Source: Thermomonas alba
GTDB lineage: Bacteria > Pseudomonadota > Gammaproteobacteria > Xanthomonadales > Xanthomonadaceae
Assembly (NCBI RefSeq): GCF_022419205.1
Contig: NZ_JAJOZU010000004.1
Location: 194,995-258,994, forward strand
Direction: 5' to 3'
Length of the DNA: 64,000 nt
Shown here one piece after another: positions 28,451 through 36,493 of the stretch (position 1 is its first letter; the number at the start of each line of letters is the position of its first letter). The translations under genes and the position numbers were made by a program. The notes under the pieces were generated by a model, which had not been told where the DNA came from, did not search any database, and was given only the letters and a program-made list of their open reading frames with translations.

Positions 28451-29155
28451 ATGAACGAACAAGGCAGCCATATCGTCCGTAGCTACGACAAAGAGCAGGC
28501 CGCCCTGCTCGATGAGCTGATCCGGATGGGCAACATGGCGGTCGCCCAGCTGGAAGCGGCGCTGGACGTGGTCGAACGCCGCGATGGCAATGCCGCCGAG
28601 CGCGTGATCGCCAACGACGAGGCGATCGACGCGCTGGAGCATCAGGTCAACCACGACGTGATCCACCTGATCCGACGCGGCCCGCTCGCGTCCGACCTGC
28701 GCATCATCCTCGCCGCGCTGCGCGTGGCCTCCGACATCGAGCGGATCGGCGACTACGCCGCCAACATCGCCAAGCGCTCGCTGGCGCTGAATCTGGCCCC
28801 GCCACTGCCGCACACGCGCGGCCTGACCGCGCTCGGCAAGCTGGCGGTGCAGCAGGCGCGCGACGTGCTGGAGGCCTACCGTCAGCGCGATGAGGACGCC
28901 GCGCTGCGGGTGCGTCAGCGCGATGCGGAACTGGACACCCTCTACACCGGGCTGTTCCGCGAGCTTTTGACCTACATGATGGAAGACCCGCGCGCGATCA
29001 CCCCGTGCACCCACCTGCTGTTCATGGCCAAGAACCTGGAGCGGGTCGGCGATCACGCCACCAACATCGCCGAGAACATCTGGTTCCTGCGCCACGGCGA
29101 GGCGCCGCTGCCAGAGCGTGAGAAGCGCGATGAGAGCAACACCGTCGCGCCGTGA
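28451..29155 (+). CDS. phoU: Phosphate signalling regulator PhoU
   Basis: The 234-residue all-helical protein has two PhoU repeats, with the metal-binding-type motifs 'ASDIERIGDYAANIAKR' and 'AKNLERVGDHATNIAENIWFL'. PhoU connects the Pst transporter to the PhoR/PhoB two-component system and keeps it off when phosphate is plentiful. It is last in the pst operon; phoBR is not in this window. Confidence 0.96.
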   Translation: MNEQGSHIVRSYDKEQAALLDELIRMGNMAVAQLEAALDVVERRDGNAAERVIANDEAIDALEHQVNHDVIHLIRRGPLASDLRIILAALRVASDIERIGDYAANIAKRSLALNLAPPLPHTRGLTALGKLAVQQARDVLEAYRQRDEDAALRVRQRDAELDTLYTGLFRELLTYMMEDPRAITPCTHLLFMAKNLERVGDHATNIAENIWFLRHGEAPLPEREKRDESNTVAP

Positions 29156-29247
29156 CCGTGCGCGGCGCGCCCCTGCACTGGCGCCGCGGCCGCCAGCAGC
29201 GCTAGGATCGGAAGCCTGTCGATCCCGTGCCTCATCAGGAGCCTGCC

Positions 29248-29703
29248 ATGTCCCAGATCCATAAACCGCTGTCGGTGCTGCTCGGCGCCGCCGTTGCCAC
29301 CGGCACCCTCGCCGCCGGTTCCCTGTTCTCGATGGACGCGATGGCGCATGGCTACATGCAGGACGCCGGCAAGTCCGCCGCCGGCAAGGCCGGGGAAGGC
29401 AAGTGCGGCGGCGAGGGCAAGTGTGGCGCCGGCAAGATGGCGGCCGCCAAGGCCGACCACGAGGGCGGCTGCGGCATGGCCAAGATGGACACCGACAAGG
29501 ACGGCCGCATCTCGCGCGCCGAGTTCAATGCCACGCACAAAGGCCAGGACGCGATGTTCGCCAAGATCGACACCAACGGCGACGGCTTCATTAGCCAGGC
29601 CGAGATGGACGCCCATCATGCCGCCATGCAGAAAGACGCCAGGCCCGCGGCCAAGGCCGCCAGCGAGGGCAAGTGCGGCGAAGGCAAATGCGGCAGCATG
29701 TGA
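29248..29703 (+). CDS. hvfA: HvfA/bufferin-type RiPP metallophore precursor with EF-hand pair
   Basis: The 151-residue protein has an N-terminal signal sequence (residues 1-33, ending around 'SMDAMAHG'). EGKCG motifs lie at 50-54, 56-60, 140-144 and 145-149, with a variant EGGCG at 72-76. Repeated EGKCG is the substrate motif of HvfB/MbnB-type multinuclear iron oxidases, which convert Cys to oxazolone/thioamide copper ligands. Between the two motif groups are two canonical EF-hand calcium loops (81-92, ligands D81, D83, D85, E92; 108-119, ligands D108, N110, D112, E119). The next two genes encode the HvfB and HvfC partners. It is probably secreted to the periplasm to buffer copper; the EF-hand insertion is unusual. 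Confidence 0.85.
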   Translation: MSQIHKPLSVLLGAAVATGTLAAGSLFSMDAMAHGYMQDAGKSAAGKAGEGKCGGEGKCGAGKMAAAKADHEGGCGMAKMDTDKDGRISRAEFNATHKGQDAMFAKIDTNGDGFISQAEMDAHHAAMQKDARPAAKAASEGKCGEGKCGSM

Positions 29704-29709
29704 GCCGGC

Positions 29710-30531
29710 ATGTCCGCCACGCTGCCCGCGCATAGCGCCGGCCTCGGCCTGCGCCGCGCCCTGCTGGACGAACTGATCGAGGCGCCTGCGGGCGCCTTCG
29801 ATTTCCTGGAATGCGCCCCCGACAACTGGATCGGCGTCGGCGGCGCGCTGGGCGAGCGGCTGGCCCGGCTTTCGGCGCGCCATCCGCTGAGCTGCCACGG
29901 CCTGTCGCTCTCGCTGGGCGGGCCGGATCCGCTGGATCTTGAACTGCTGCGCCAGACCCGCGCGTTCCTCGACCGCCATCGCGCGGTGCTCTACAGCGAA
30001 CACCTGAGCTACTGCGCGGCCGGCGGCCACCTCTACGACCTGCTGCCGCTGCCCTTCACCGAGGAGGCGGTGCGCCACGTCGCCGCCCGCATCCGCCAGG
30101 CGCAGGACGTGCTCGGGCGCCGGATCGCGATCGAGAACGTGAGCACCTATGCGATTCCAGCCGCGGAGATGGACGAGGCGACGTTCGTGCGCGCGGTGCT
30201 GGAAGACGCCGACTGCGACCTGCTGCTGGACGTGAACAACGTGTACGTGAACGCGGCCAATCACGGCTTCGATGCGCACGCCTACATCGCCGCGATGCCT
30301 GCGGCGCGCATCGTCGCGTATCACGTCGCTGGGCACTACGACGAACCCGACGGCCTGAAGATCGACACCCACGGCACAGCCGTGAAGGACGCCGTGTGGG
30401 AACTGCTCGGCTTCGCCTATGCCACCCACGGCGTGCGCCCCACCCTGCTGGAGCGCGACTTCCATTTCCCGCCGCTGCCCGTGCTGCTGGACGAGGTGGC
30501 GCGGATCCGCGCGCTGCAGGCGGCGGCATGA
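29710..30531 (+). CDS. hvfB: HvfB-type multinuclear iron oxidase (DUF692)
   Basis: The 273-residue TIM-barrel protein of the DUF692/MbnB superfamily has conserved candidate metal ligands in '[11 protein letters not shown]' (His63), 'LYSEHLSY' (Glu97, His98), 'AIENVSTY' (Glu142, Asn143), 'DVNNVYVNA' (Asp174) and 'VAYHVAGH...KIDTHG' (His205, Asp219, His221). Family members use a di- or tri-iron centre to oxidise precursor cysteines to oxazolone/thioamide groups. It starts 6 bases after the precursor gene and overlaps hvfC (ATGA). The specific product of this locus is inferred from the EGKCG precursor next door. Confidence 0.9.
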   Translation: MSATLPAHSAGLGLRRALLDELIEAPAGAFDFLECAPDNWIGVGGALGERLARLSARHPLSCHGLSLSLGGPDPLDLELLRQTRAFLDRHRAVLYSEHLSYCAAGGHLYDLLPLPFTEEAVRHVAARIRQAQDVLGRRIAIENVSTYAIPAAEMDEATFVRAVLEDADCDLLLDVNNVYVNAANHGFDAHAYIAAMPAARIVAYHVAGHYDEPDGLKIDTHGTAVKDAVWELLGFAYATHGVRPTLLERDFHFPPLPVLLDEVARIRALQAAA

Positions 30532-31274
30532 GCGCGCTGCGCGACCAGCTGCACGCGCTGGCGGCGCACGTGCGCGACCCGGCGTTCCACCCTGGCCCGC
30601 CCGGGATCCCCGAGCGCCGGCTGCGGGTGTACCGCGAGCTGGTGTTCAACAACCTCGGCGGCCTGCTGGCCGGCACCTTCCCGGTGATCCGCAGGACGCT
30701 GGGCGACGATGCGTGGCGGGACCTGCTGCGGCGCTTCCTCGCCACCCATCGCAGCCAGACGCCGCTGTTCACCCGTCTCGGGCTGGAGTTCGTCGCCTTC
30801 CTCGCGCACATCGACGACCCGGCGCGGCCATGGCTGGCGGAACTGGCCGACTACGAGTGGGCCGAACTCGGCCTGCAACTGAGCCAAGCCGCCGCGCCCG
30901 CGACCGATGCGATGGCCGACCTGCTCGACGGCCGCCCGGCGCTGTCGCCGCTGGCGTGGCCGCGCGCCTACCGCTGGCCGGTGCATCGCATCGGGCCCGA
31001 TTTCCAGCCCGGCGCTCCACCGCCGCAGCCGACGCTGCTGCTGCTGCGCCGCGACGCCGGCGGGCGCGTGCACTTCTCGCAGCTGTCGCCGCTGCTGTAC
31101 CGGCTGCTGGAACTGGCGGACGGCAATACCGACCGCAGCGGCCGCGCGCTGCTGCTGCAGCTCGCCGCGGAAGCCGGCCACGCCGACATCGCCGCCTTCC
31201 AGCAGGAGGCCCTGCCGATGCTGGCGCGGCTGCAGCAGGAAGGCGTGCTGTACTGGCATCCGCAGGTGACCTGA
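30528..31274 (+). CDS. hvfC: HvfC-type RiPP partner protein (DUF2063)
   Basis: The 248-residue protein has an N-terminal DUF2063 domain with '[48 protein letters not shown]', the helical segment annotated in databases as 'putative DNA-binding' but shown for related proteins to be the partner that presents precursor peptide to the DUF692 oxidase. The C-terminal half is Leu-rich and more variable. It overlaps hvfB by 4 bases, so the two subunits should be made together. No DoxX-type hvfD follows. Confidence 0.88.
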   Translation: MSALRDQLHALAAHVRDPAFHPGPPGIPERRLRVYRELVFNNLGGLLAGTFPVIRRTLGDDAWRDLLRRFLATHRSQTPLFTRLGLEFVAFLAHIDDPARPWLAELADYEWAELGLQLSQAAAPATDAMADLLDGRPALSPLAWPRAYRWPVHRIGPDFQPGAPPPQPTLLLLRRDAGGRVHFSQLSPLLYRLLELADGNTDRSGRALLLQLAAEAGHADIAAFQQEALPMLARLQQEGVLYWHPQVT

Positions 31275-31428
31275 GACGCGCCACTTCGCGCGCAAGTTGG
31301 GAAACTGTAAAGAGATGCGCGAAAAGGAGAAGGCGCCCTGCACTATTCCCGCAGTGCGGTGAGTACCTCATGCGGCGGATGCAAAAAGCCACCCGCACCG
31401 GCATCGGAATCGGCATCCTCCTGATGGG

Positions 31429-32220
31429 TCAACCCGCGAGCCGCAGCGCGCTGCCGCTGCGGTAGAGGATGTAGGCGGCGACCACGAACACGACCCCGGC
31501 GAAGATCCGCGTCAGGGTGTTGCGCTGGCTGGCCAGGCGCAGCGAGAGCCGGGTGCCGGCCATCCCGCCGAGCAGGCCGCCGGCGATGAACAGCCCGGCC
31601 ACCGGCCAGTTCACCATCCCGGACAGCGCGTAGTTGAGCGCGGTGGCCAGGCCAAAGGTGCCCACCGCCAGCAGCGAGGAGCCGACCGCGTTGGCCATCG
31701 ACATCCCGGTGGCCCAGATCAGCGCCGGCACGATCAGAAAGCCGCCGCCGATCCCGAAGAACCCGGAGGCGCCGCCAGCCAACAGCGCCGCCACCCCGGT
31801 GCGCAGGCAGTGGCGCAGGTTGGTGATCGGGTGCGCGGCGCCGCGCTCGCGCCGTGGGCGCAGCATGGCGACGCCGACCGCGACCATGATCAGGCCGAAC
31901 AGGAACAGCAGCCTCTGCCCGTCCATCGCCTTGCCCAGGGTGGAACCGAGCAGCGCGCCGACGGTGCCGACCAGCGCGAACACGATCGCGCAGGCCCAGC
32001 ACACGTTGCGTCGCCGCGCGTGCCCGGCGAAGTTGAGGTAGGCATTGGCCGACACCGCCAGCGCGCCGGTGCCGATCGCCACGTGCGGCTGCGCGATCCC
32101 GACCACGTACAGCAGCAGCGGGGTGGCGAGGATCGAACCGCCACCGCCGATCAGGCCGAGCACGAACCCGACCGCGGCGCCGGAGCCGAGCGCGGACAGC
32201 GTCTGCCAGAGCTCCAGCAT
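31429..32220 (-). CDS. TauE/SafE (TSUP) family sulfur-compound exporter
   Basis: The 263-residue membrane protein has about eight hydrophobic segments in two halves, with the TSUP repeats 'VGFVLGLIGGGGSILATPLLLYVVG' and 'GGASGFFGIGGGFLIVPALIWATGM'. Members move sulfite, sulfoacetate or other anions. Its place in a minus-strand run with DUF442 and persulfide dioxygenase genes points to sulfite export after persulfide oxidation. Start 32220 lies a few bases from the DUF442 stop. Confidence 0.88.
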   Translation of the reverse strand: MLELWQTLSALGSGAAVGFVLGLIGGGGSILATPLLLYVVGIAQPHVAIGTGALAVSANAYLNFAGHARRRNVCWACAIVFALVGTVGALLGSTLGKAMDGQRLLFLFGLIMVAVGVAMLRPRRERGAAHPITNLRHCLRTGVAALLAGGASGFFGIGGGFLIVPALIWATGMSMANAVGSSLLAVGTFGLATALNYALSGMVNWPVAGLFIAGGLLGGMAGTRLSLRLASQRNTLTRIFAGVVFVVAAYILYRSGSALRLAG

Positions 32221-32225
32221 GTTGC

Positions 32226-32585
32226 TCAGTCTGGCAGCTGCCGCGCCATCTGGTAGGCCAGCGCGCAACGGTTGCCGGAGGCGCAGTAGGCCAGCACCTT
32301 GCCCGGCGCCTGCGCCAGCACCTGCTTGAGCTGCGCCGCCTGGGCCGGGGTCACCGCGCCGGACTGGGCCGGGATGTAGTGGGTCTGCAGGCCGTGCTTT
32401 TTCGCCTCGGCTTCGACCGCGGCCCAGGCGGGCTGGCCGAACGCCTCGCCGTCCGGGCGCATGCATACCAGGGTGCGATAGCCGGCGGCGGCGATCGCGG
32501 CGACCTCGCGCGGATCGAGCTGCGGGCTGACGTGGTACGTGGGGGTGATGGGGGTGATGGGGGTGATGGGGGTGATGGCAGGCAT
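32226..32585 (-). CDS. DUF442/Blh-type phosphatase-like sulfur transferase, ITP-repeat N-terminus
   Basis: The 119-residue protein has a protein-phosphatase-like loop C101-ASGN-R106 ('YCASGNRCAL') typical of the TIGR01244/DUF442 family, which is commonly fused to or next to persulfide dioxygenases. Residues 4-15 are four ITP tripeptides encoded by a 9-base tandem repeat, so the N-terminus may vary in length. It probably forms part of the sulfide/persulfide detoxification operon with the upstream dioxygenase and downstream exporter. Confidence 0.85.
   Translation of the reverse strand: MPAITPITPITPITPTYHVSPQLDPREVAAIAAAGYRTLVCMRPDGEAFGQPAWAAVEAEAKKHGLQTHYIPAQSGAVTPAQAAQLKQVLAQAPGKVLAYCASGNRCALAYQMARQLPD
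32541..32576 (-). repeat. Four tandem 9-base units in the DUF442 gene start
   Basis: The plus strand reads GGGGGTGAT four times in a row. Copy-number change adds or removes three residues in frame, so it would alter N-terminal length without breaking the gene. Confidence 0.9.
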
Positions 32586-32624
32586 GGGGGATTCTCCTTG
32601 CTGGAATGGGAGGGCAAATGCGAC

Positions 32625-33518
32625 TTACAGCGCGTTCAAAGGCAGTTTGAGGAAGTGGCGGCCGTCGCCATCCGGCGGCGGCAGGTGGCCGGCGCGCATG
32701 TTCACCTGCAAGGAAGGCAGGATCAGGCGCGGCATGCCGAGGGTGGCATCGCGCGCCTGGCGCATCGCCACGAAGGCGTCTTCATCGCTGCCATCGGCGA
32801 CATGGATGTTGGACTGGCGCTCCTCGGCCACGCTGGTCTGCCAGCGGATCTCGCGCCCGTTCGGGCCGTAGTCGTGGCACATGAACAGGCGCGTCTGCGG
32901 CGGCAGCGCCAGGATGCGCCGCGCCGAGCGGTACAGCGTGCGCGCATCCCCGCCGGGAAAATCGGCGCGCGCGGTGCCGGCATCCGGCATGAACAGGGTA
33001 TCGCCGACGAACGCGGCATCGCCCACCACGTGGGTCATGCACGCCGGGGTATGCCCGGGCGTGTGCAGGGCGAAGGCCTCCAGCGTGCCGATGGCGTAGC
33101 GCTCGCCATCGGCGAACAGGTGGTCGAACTGGCTGCCGTCGCGGCGGAACTCGGTGCCTTCGTTGAACACCTTGCCGAAGGTGCGCTGCACCTCCACGAT
33201 CTTCTCGCCGATCCCGATCCTGCCGCCCAGCTGCTGCTGCAGCCAGGGCGCGGCGGACAGGTGGTCGGCGTGGACGTGGGTTTCGATCAGCCACTCGACC
33301 TGCAAGCCCTGCGCGCGCACGTGGTCCACGATCCGCTGCGCCGAGGCGTACGTGATCCGGCCGGCGGCGGGATCGAAGTCCAGCACCGGGTCGATGATCG
33401 CGCAGGCCGTGCTGGCGGGATCGCGCACCACGTAGCTGATGGTGTTGGTGGCGGGGTCGAAGAACGCCGTCACCTCGGGGTGGGCGGACGACGGCGCTGG
33501 AACCGGGGGGATGTCCAT
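32625..33518 (-). CDS. ETHE1-like persulfide dioxygenase (MBL fold)
   Basis: The 297-residue metallo-beta-lactamase-fold protein has 'ETHVHADHLSA' (His81, His83, Asp85, His86), 'HTPGHTPACM' and 'VGDTLFMPDAGTARADFPGG', the last being the ETHE1/persulfide-dioxygenase pattern. The mononuclear iron site oxidises glutathione persulfide to sulfite. Gene order dioxygenase-DUF442-TauE suggests a complete persulfide-to-exported-sulfite route. It is divergent from the OxyR-like regulator across an LTTR box. Confidence 0.88.
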   Translation of the reverse strand: MDIPPVPAPSSAHPEVTAFFDPATNTISYVVRDPASTACAIIDPVLDFDPAAGRITYASAQRIVDHVRAQGLQVEWLIETHVHADHLSAAPWLQQQLGGRIGIGEKIVEVQRTFGKVFNEGTEFRRDGSQFDHLFADGERYAIGTLEAFALHTPGHTPACMTHVVGDAAFVGDTLFMPDAGTARADFPGGDARTLYRSARRILALPPQTRLFMCHDYGPNGREIRWQTSVAEERQSNIHVADGSDEDAFVAMRQARDATLGMPRLILPSLQVNMRAGHLPPPDGDGRHFLKLPLNAL

Positions 33519-33598
33519 ATGCGGCGCTCCTGCATGGCAGTGCTGGCACTGTAGGGCGCCGGCTTCCGCGAGGGAAACGAATTTTTCCGCACGCTGTG

Positions 33599-33613
33599 AT
33601 CGAGTGATTCGAT
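33599..33613. promoter_or_regulatory. LysR-type binding box between persulfide operon and regulator
   Basis: ATCGA-GTGAT-TCGAT is a perfect inverted repeat with the LysR T-N11-A spacing (T33600, A33612). It sits 39 bases before the oxyR-like ATG and 81 bases from the divergent dioxygenase start, as expected for an autoregulated LTTR pair. Confidence 0.6.
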
Positions 33614-33651
33614 AGCATCATCCGGCCCGCTCCCGACCGCTGCCGCCCGCC

Positions 33652-34587
33652 ATGCCTGCCCTGCCCAATCTGCGCCACCTGCGCTATCTGGTCGCGCTGC
33701 ACGATCACCTGAACTTCAGCCGCGCCGCGGAGGCCTGCTTCGTCACCCAGTCCACCCTGAGCGCCGGCATCCGCGAGCTGGAAGCGCAGCTCGGTGCGGC
33801 CGTGGCCGAGCGCAACCGGCGCACGGTCGTCATCACCCCGCTCGGGCACCGGCTGGTGGCGCAGGCGCGCACGCTGCTGCGCGAAGCCGAGGCGCTGATG
33901 GCGATGGCCGCCGAGGACGGCAATCCGATGGCGGGCCTGCTGGAGCTGGGCGTACTGCCGACCATCGGCCCGTTCCTGCTGCCGCGCCTGATTCCCGCGC
34001 TGGGCCAGGCCTTCCCGCAGCTGCGCCTGACCCTGCGCGAGGATCACAGCGGCAACCTGCTCGACCAGCTCGCGCAGGGCCGGCTCGACCTGGTGCTGAT
34101 GGCCTTTCCGTACGACACCCCGGGGATGGAAACCTTCCCGCTGTTCGCGGATGCCTACCGCTTCGTCGGCCCCGCCCGGGATGCGTCGGCGTCGCCGCCC
34201 GGCGGCCGCGTTCCGCTGGCCGCGCAGCTCGAAGGCCGCCATCTGCTGCTGCTGGAGCACGACCACTGCCTGCACGGCCAGGCCATGCCGGCGCTGCAGC
34301 AGGCCGCCGACGGCGGCCGGATCAACTTCGCCTCGACCAGCCTGCATACCCTGGTGGCGATGGTGGCAGCCGGCATGGGCGCGACCTTCCTGCCGGACCT
34401 GGCGATCACCGGCGGCATCCTGCGCGGGCTTCCGGTGGTGGTGCAGCCGCTGGACGTGGCCGAGGGCCAGCGCACGATCGGGCTGTGCTGGCGACGCCAC
34501 GCGGCGCGGCGCGAGACTTTTCTCGCGCTCGGCGGGTTCCTGCGCACCTGGGCGGCACGGGCGATCCAGCCCTGGACGCCGGACTGA
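33652..34587 (+). CDS. OxyR-like LysR-family regulator with only one of the two redox cysteines
   Basis: The 311-residue LTTR has an N-terminal winged helix ('LNFSRAAEACFVTQSTLSAGIRELEAQLG') and a C-terminal sensor domain. In the sensor, Cys206 in 'LLLEHDHCLHGQAM' aligns with the peroxide-reacting C199 of OxyR. The position matching resolving C208 is Leu215, so a disulfide switch is not available. The gene is divergent from a persulfide dioxygenase operon. It may sense peroxide or persulfide by a single-thiol mechanism (sulfenylation, glutathionylation or persulfidation). That role is inference; identity as an OxyR-type LTTR is well supported. Confidence 0.82.
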   Translation: MPALPNLRHLRYLVALHDHLNFSRAAEACFVTQSTLSAGIRELEAQLGAAVAERNRRTVVITPLGHRLVAQARTLLREAEALMAMAAEDGNPMAGLLELGVLPTIGPFLLPRLIPALGQAFPQLRLTLREDHSGNLLDQLAQGRLDLVLMAFPYDTPGMETFPLFADAYRFVGPARDASASPPGGRVPLAAQLEGRHLLLLEHDHCLHGQAMPALQQAADGGRINFASTSLHTLVAMVAAGMGATFLPDLAITGGILRGLPVVVQPLDVAEGQRTIGLCWRRHAARRETFLALGGFLRTWAARAIQPWTPD

Positions 34588-34621
34588 CCGCCACGCAACG
34601 CCCCTCTGCTAGGCTTTGCCG

Positions 34622-35305
34622 ATGACGGACCTGATGGATGCCCGCGCGGATACGCCCGCCTTCGCGCCGATGGCGCAGCGTTTCCGCGGCTACCTGCCGG
34701 TGGTAGTGGACGTGGAGACCGGCGGCTTCGACTGCCAGCGCCACGCGCTGCTGGAAATCGCGGCGGTGCCGATCGAACTGGATGCCGCCGGTCGCTACGT
34801 GCCGGGCGAGGTCGCGCATGCGCATATCGCCCCCGCGCCCGGCACCGAGATCGACCCGAAATCGCTGGAGGTGACCGGCATCAAGATCGGCCACCCGCTG
34901 CGCGGCGAGCTGCCCGAGCGCGAAGGGCTGGATGCGGTGTTCATCCCGGTCCGCGCCGCGGTGAAGCGACACGGCTGCCAGCGCGCGATCCTGGTCGGCC
35001 ACAACGCGCATTTCGATCTCGGCTTCCTCAACGCGGCGGTGGCGCGGGTGCAGCACAAGCGCAATCCGTTCCATCCGTTCAGCGTGTTCGACACCGTGAC
35101 CCTGGCCGGCCTGGCCTACGGGCAGACCGTGCTGGCGCGCGCGGCGATGGCCGCGGGCCTGGGCTGGGACCCGAAGGAAGCGCATTCGGCGGTGTACGAC
35201 GCGCTGCAGACCGCGCGCCTGTTCTGCGCGATCGCCAACGCCTGGCCGCTGCCGACCGCGGGCAACGCAGGCGCCGCGGCGGAGCCCGCGGACGGGGCCG
35301 CCTGA
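34622..35305 (+). CDS. rnt: Ribonuclease T
   Basis: The 227-residue DEDDh exonuclease trims tRNA and other stable RNA 3' ends. Exonuclease motifs are '[11 protein letters not shown]' (ExoI), '[14 protein letters not shown]' (ExoII) and '[14 protein letters not shown]' (ExoIII with the catalytic His). ATG 34622 is preferred over the TTG two codons earlier. Length and C-terminal 'AIANAWPL' are typical. Confidence 0.94.
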   Translation: MTDLMDARADTPAFAPMAQRFRGYLPVVVDVETGGFDCQRHALLEIAAVPIELDAAGRYVPGEVAHAHIAPAPGTEIDPKSLEVTGIKIGHPLRGELPEREGLDAVFIPVRAAVKRHGCQRAILVGHNAHFDLGFLNAAVARVQHKRNPFHPFSVFDTVTLAGLAYGQTVLARAAMAAGLGWDPKEAHSAVYDALQTARLFCAIANAWPLPTAGNAGAAAEPADGAA

Positions 35306-35318
35306 ACGCAGCCTTTGC

Positions 35319-35582
35319 TCAGGCGCCGCCGTCCTTGCGCGCGCCGCCGAGGGTGCGCGCAATGCCGTACACGCTGATCGCGACCCAGGTCGCTTCCAGC
35401 AGGAACACCGAGATGTTGAAGCTGCCCCACAGCGAGGCCAGCACCCCGGCCGCGCCCAGCAGGTTCATCAGCTGGTAGGGCAGGCGGTTGCCATGCAGGC
35501 GCCCGGCCTGCAGCAGGAAATACGAGAGCACGATCAACCCCGTGCCGGCCAGCCCCACCCAGTCGTACCAATGCAGGTTCAT
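35319..35582 (-). CDS. Small membrane protein, CBU_0592-like
   Basis: The 87-residue protein has three hydrophobic stretches ('WVGLAGTGLIVLSYFLLQAG', 'LMNLLGAAGVLASLW', 'FLLEATWVAISVYGIARTL') and the 'YDWVG..G..L...SY' N-terminal pattern of CBU_0592-type small membrane proteins. It probably sits in the inner membrane. Function is unknown. It is 20 bases downstream of rlmB on the same strand. Confidence 0.78.
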   Translation of the reverse strand: MNLHWYDWVGLAGTGLIVLSYFLLQAGRLHGNRLPYQLMNLLGAAGVLASLWGSFNISVFLLEATWVAISVYGIARTLGGARKDGGA

Positions 35583-35601
35583 CCGCGTCTCCTGGCGCCG
35601 C

Positions 35602-36348
35602 TCACGCCAGCCGCTGGCGCACGGCCTCGAACAGCGCAACGCCGCTGGCCACCGACACGTTCAGGCTTTCGAAGCCGCCCGGCATCGGGATCCTCACCAG
35701 GCCATCGCAGTGCTCGCGGGTCAGCCGGCGCAGCCCCTCTCCCTCGCTGCCCAGGACCAGCGCCACGTTGCCGGTGAGATCGAGGGCATACAGCGAGGCG
35801 TCCGCCTCGCCGGCCAGCCCGTAGATCCACACCCCGGCCTTCTGCAGCTCGCGCAGGGTGCGCGAGAGATTGGTGACGCTGAAGATCGGCAGCGTGTCCG
35901 CCGCGCCGGCGGAGGTCTTGCGCACGGTGGCGTTGACCTGCACCGCCTTGTCCTTGGGCAGGATGACCGCGGTCGCGCCCGCCGCGGCGGCGCTGCGCAG
36001 GCAGGCGCCGAGGTTGTGCGGATCCTGCACGCCGTCCAGCACCAGCAGCAGCGCCTTGCCTGCGGCCGCCTCGACCAAGGCCGGCAGTTCATGCTCGTCC
36101 CAGGTCCTGGCCGCGGCGTAGCGCGCGGCCGCGCCCTGGTGGCGGACGCCGCCGGCCACGCCGTCCAGCGCCTGCTGGGCGACCCGGCGCACGGGGATGT
36201 CCTTGCGATGCGCCTGCTGTTCGATCTGCCCGATGCGCGGGTTTTTGACGCCGGCTTCCAGCAGCACTTCGCGCACGTGTTCGGCGTCGTGCTCCAGCGC
36301 CGAGGCGACCGCGTTGATGCCGACGATCCATTGGGCTTGCTTGCTCAT
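35602..36348 (-). CDS. rlmB: 23S rRNA 2'-O-methyltransferase RlmB
   Basis: The 248-residue SpoU-family SAM-dependent enzyme methylates the ribose of G2251 of 23S rRNA. An N-terminal RNA-binding domain ('VGINAVASALEHDAEHVREVLLE') precedes the trefoil-knot domain with 'VLDGVQDPHNLGACLRSAAAAGA', 'LVLGSEGEGLRRLTREHCD' and 'SLNVSVASGVALFEAVRQ'. It follows rnr on the minus strand, the usual rnr-rlmB pairing. Confidence 0.95.
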   Translation of the reverse strand: MSKQAQWIVGINAVASALEHDAEHVREVLLEAGVKNPRIGQIEQQAHRKDIPVRRVAQQALDGVAGGVRHQGAAARYAAARTWDEHELPALVEAAAGKALLLVLDGVQDPHNLGACLRSAAAAGATAVILPKDKAVQVNATVRKTSAGAADTLPIFSVTNLSRTLRELQKAGVWIYGLAGEADASLYALDLTGNVALVLGSEGEGLRRLTREHCDGLVRIPMPGGFESLNVSVASGVALFEAVRQRLA

Positions 36349-36493
36349 GCGCGCATTGTGCCGCGCCGCGAGGGCATTCACACATTTTGTGCCCCAGCGC
36401 GCCGCGCGCCTTGCGCCCCATCGCGCGGGCGGCTGGCGGTCGGCCGGCCTCCCGGCACGCCGCGCGCACGCGGCCGTGGGGGATGCTGGCGCC

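Noticed and set aside
29248-29703. Plain EF-hand calcium protein
   Set aside because: EF-hands are real, but the four EGKCG motifs and the adjacent DUF692 and DUF2063 genes fit a bufferin precursor better.
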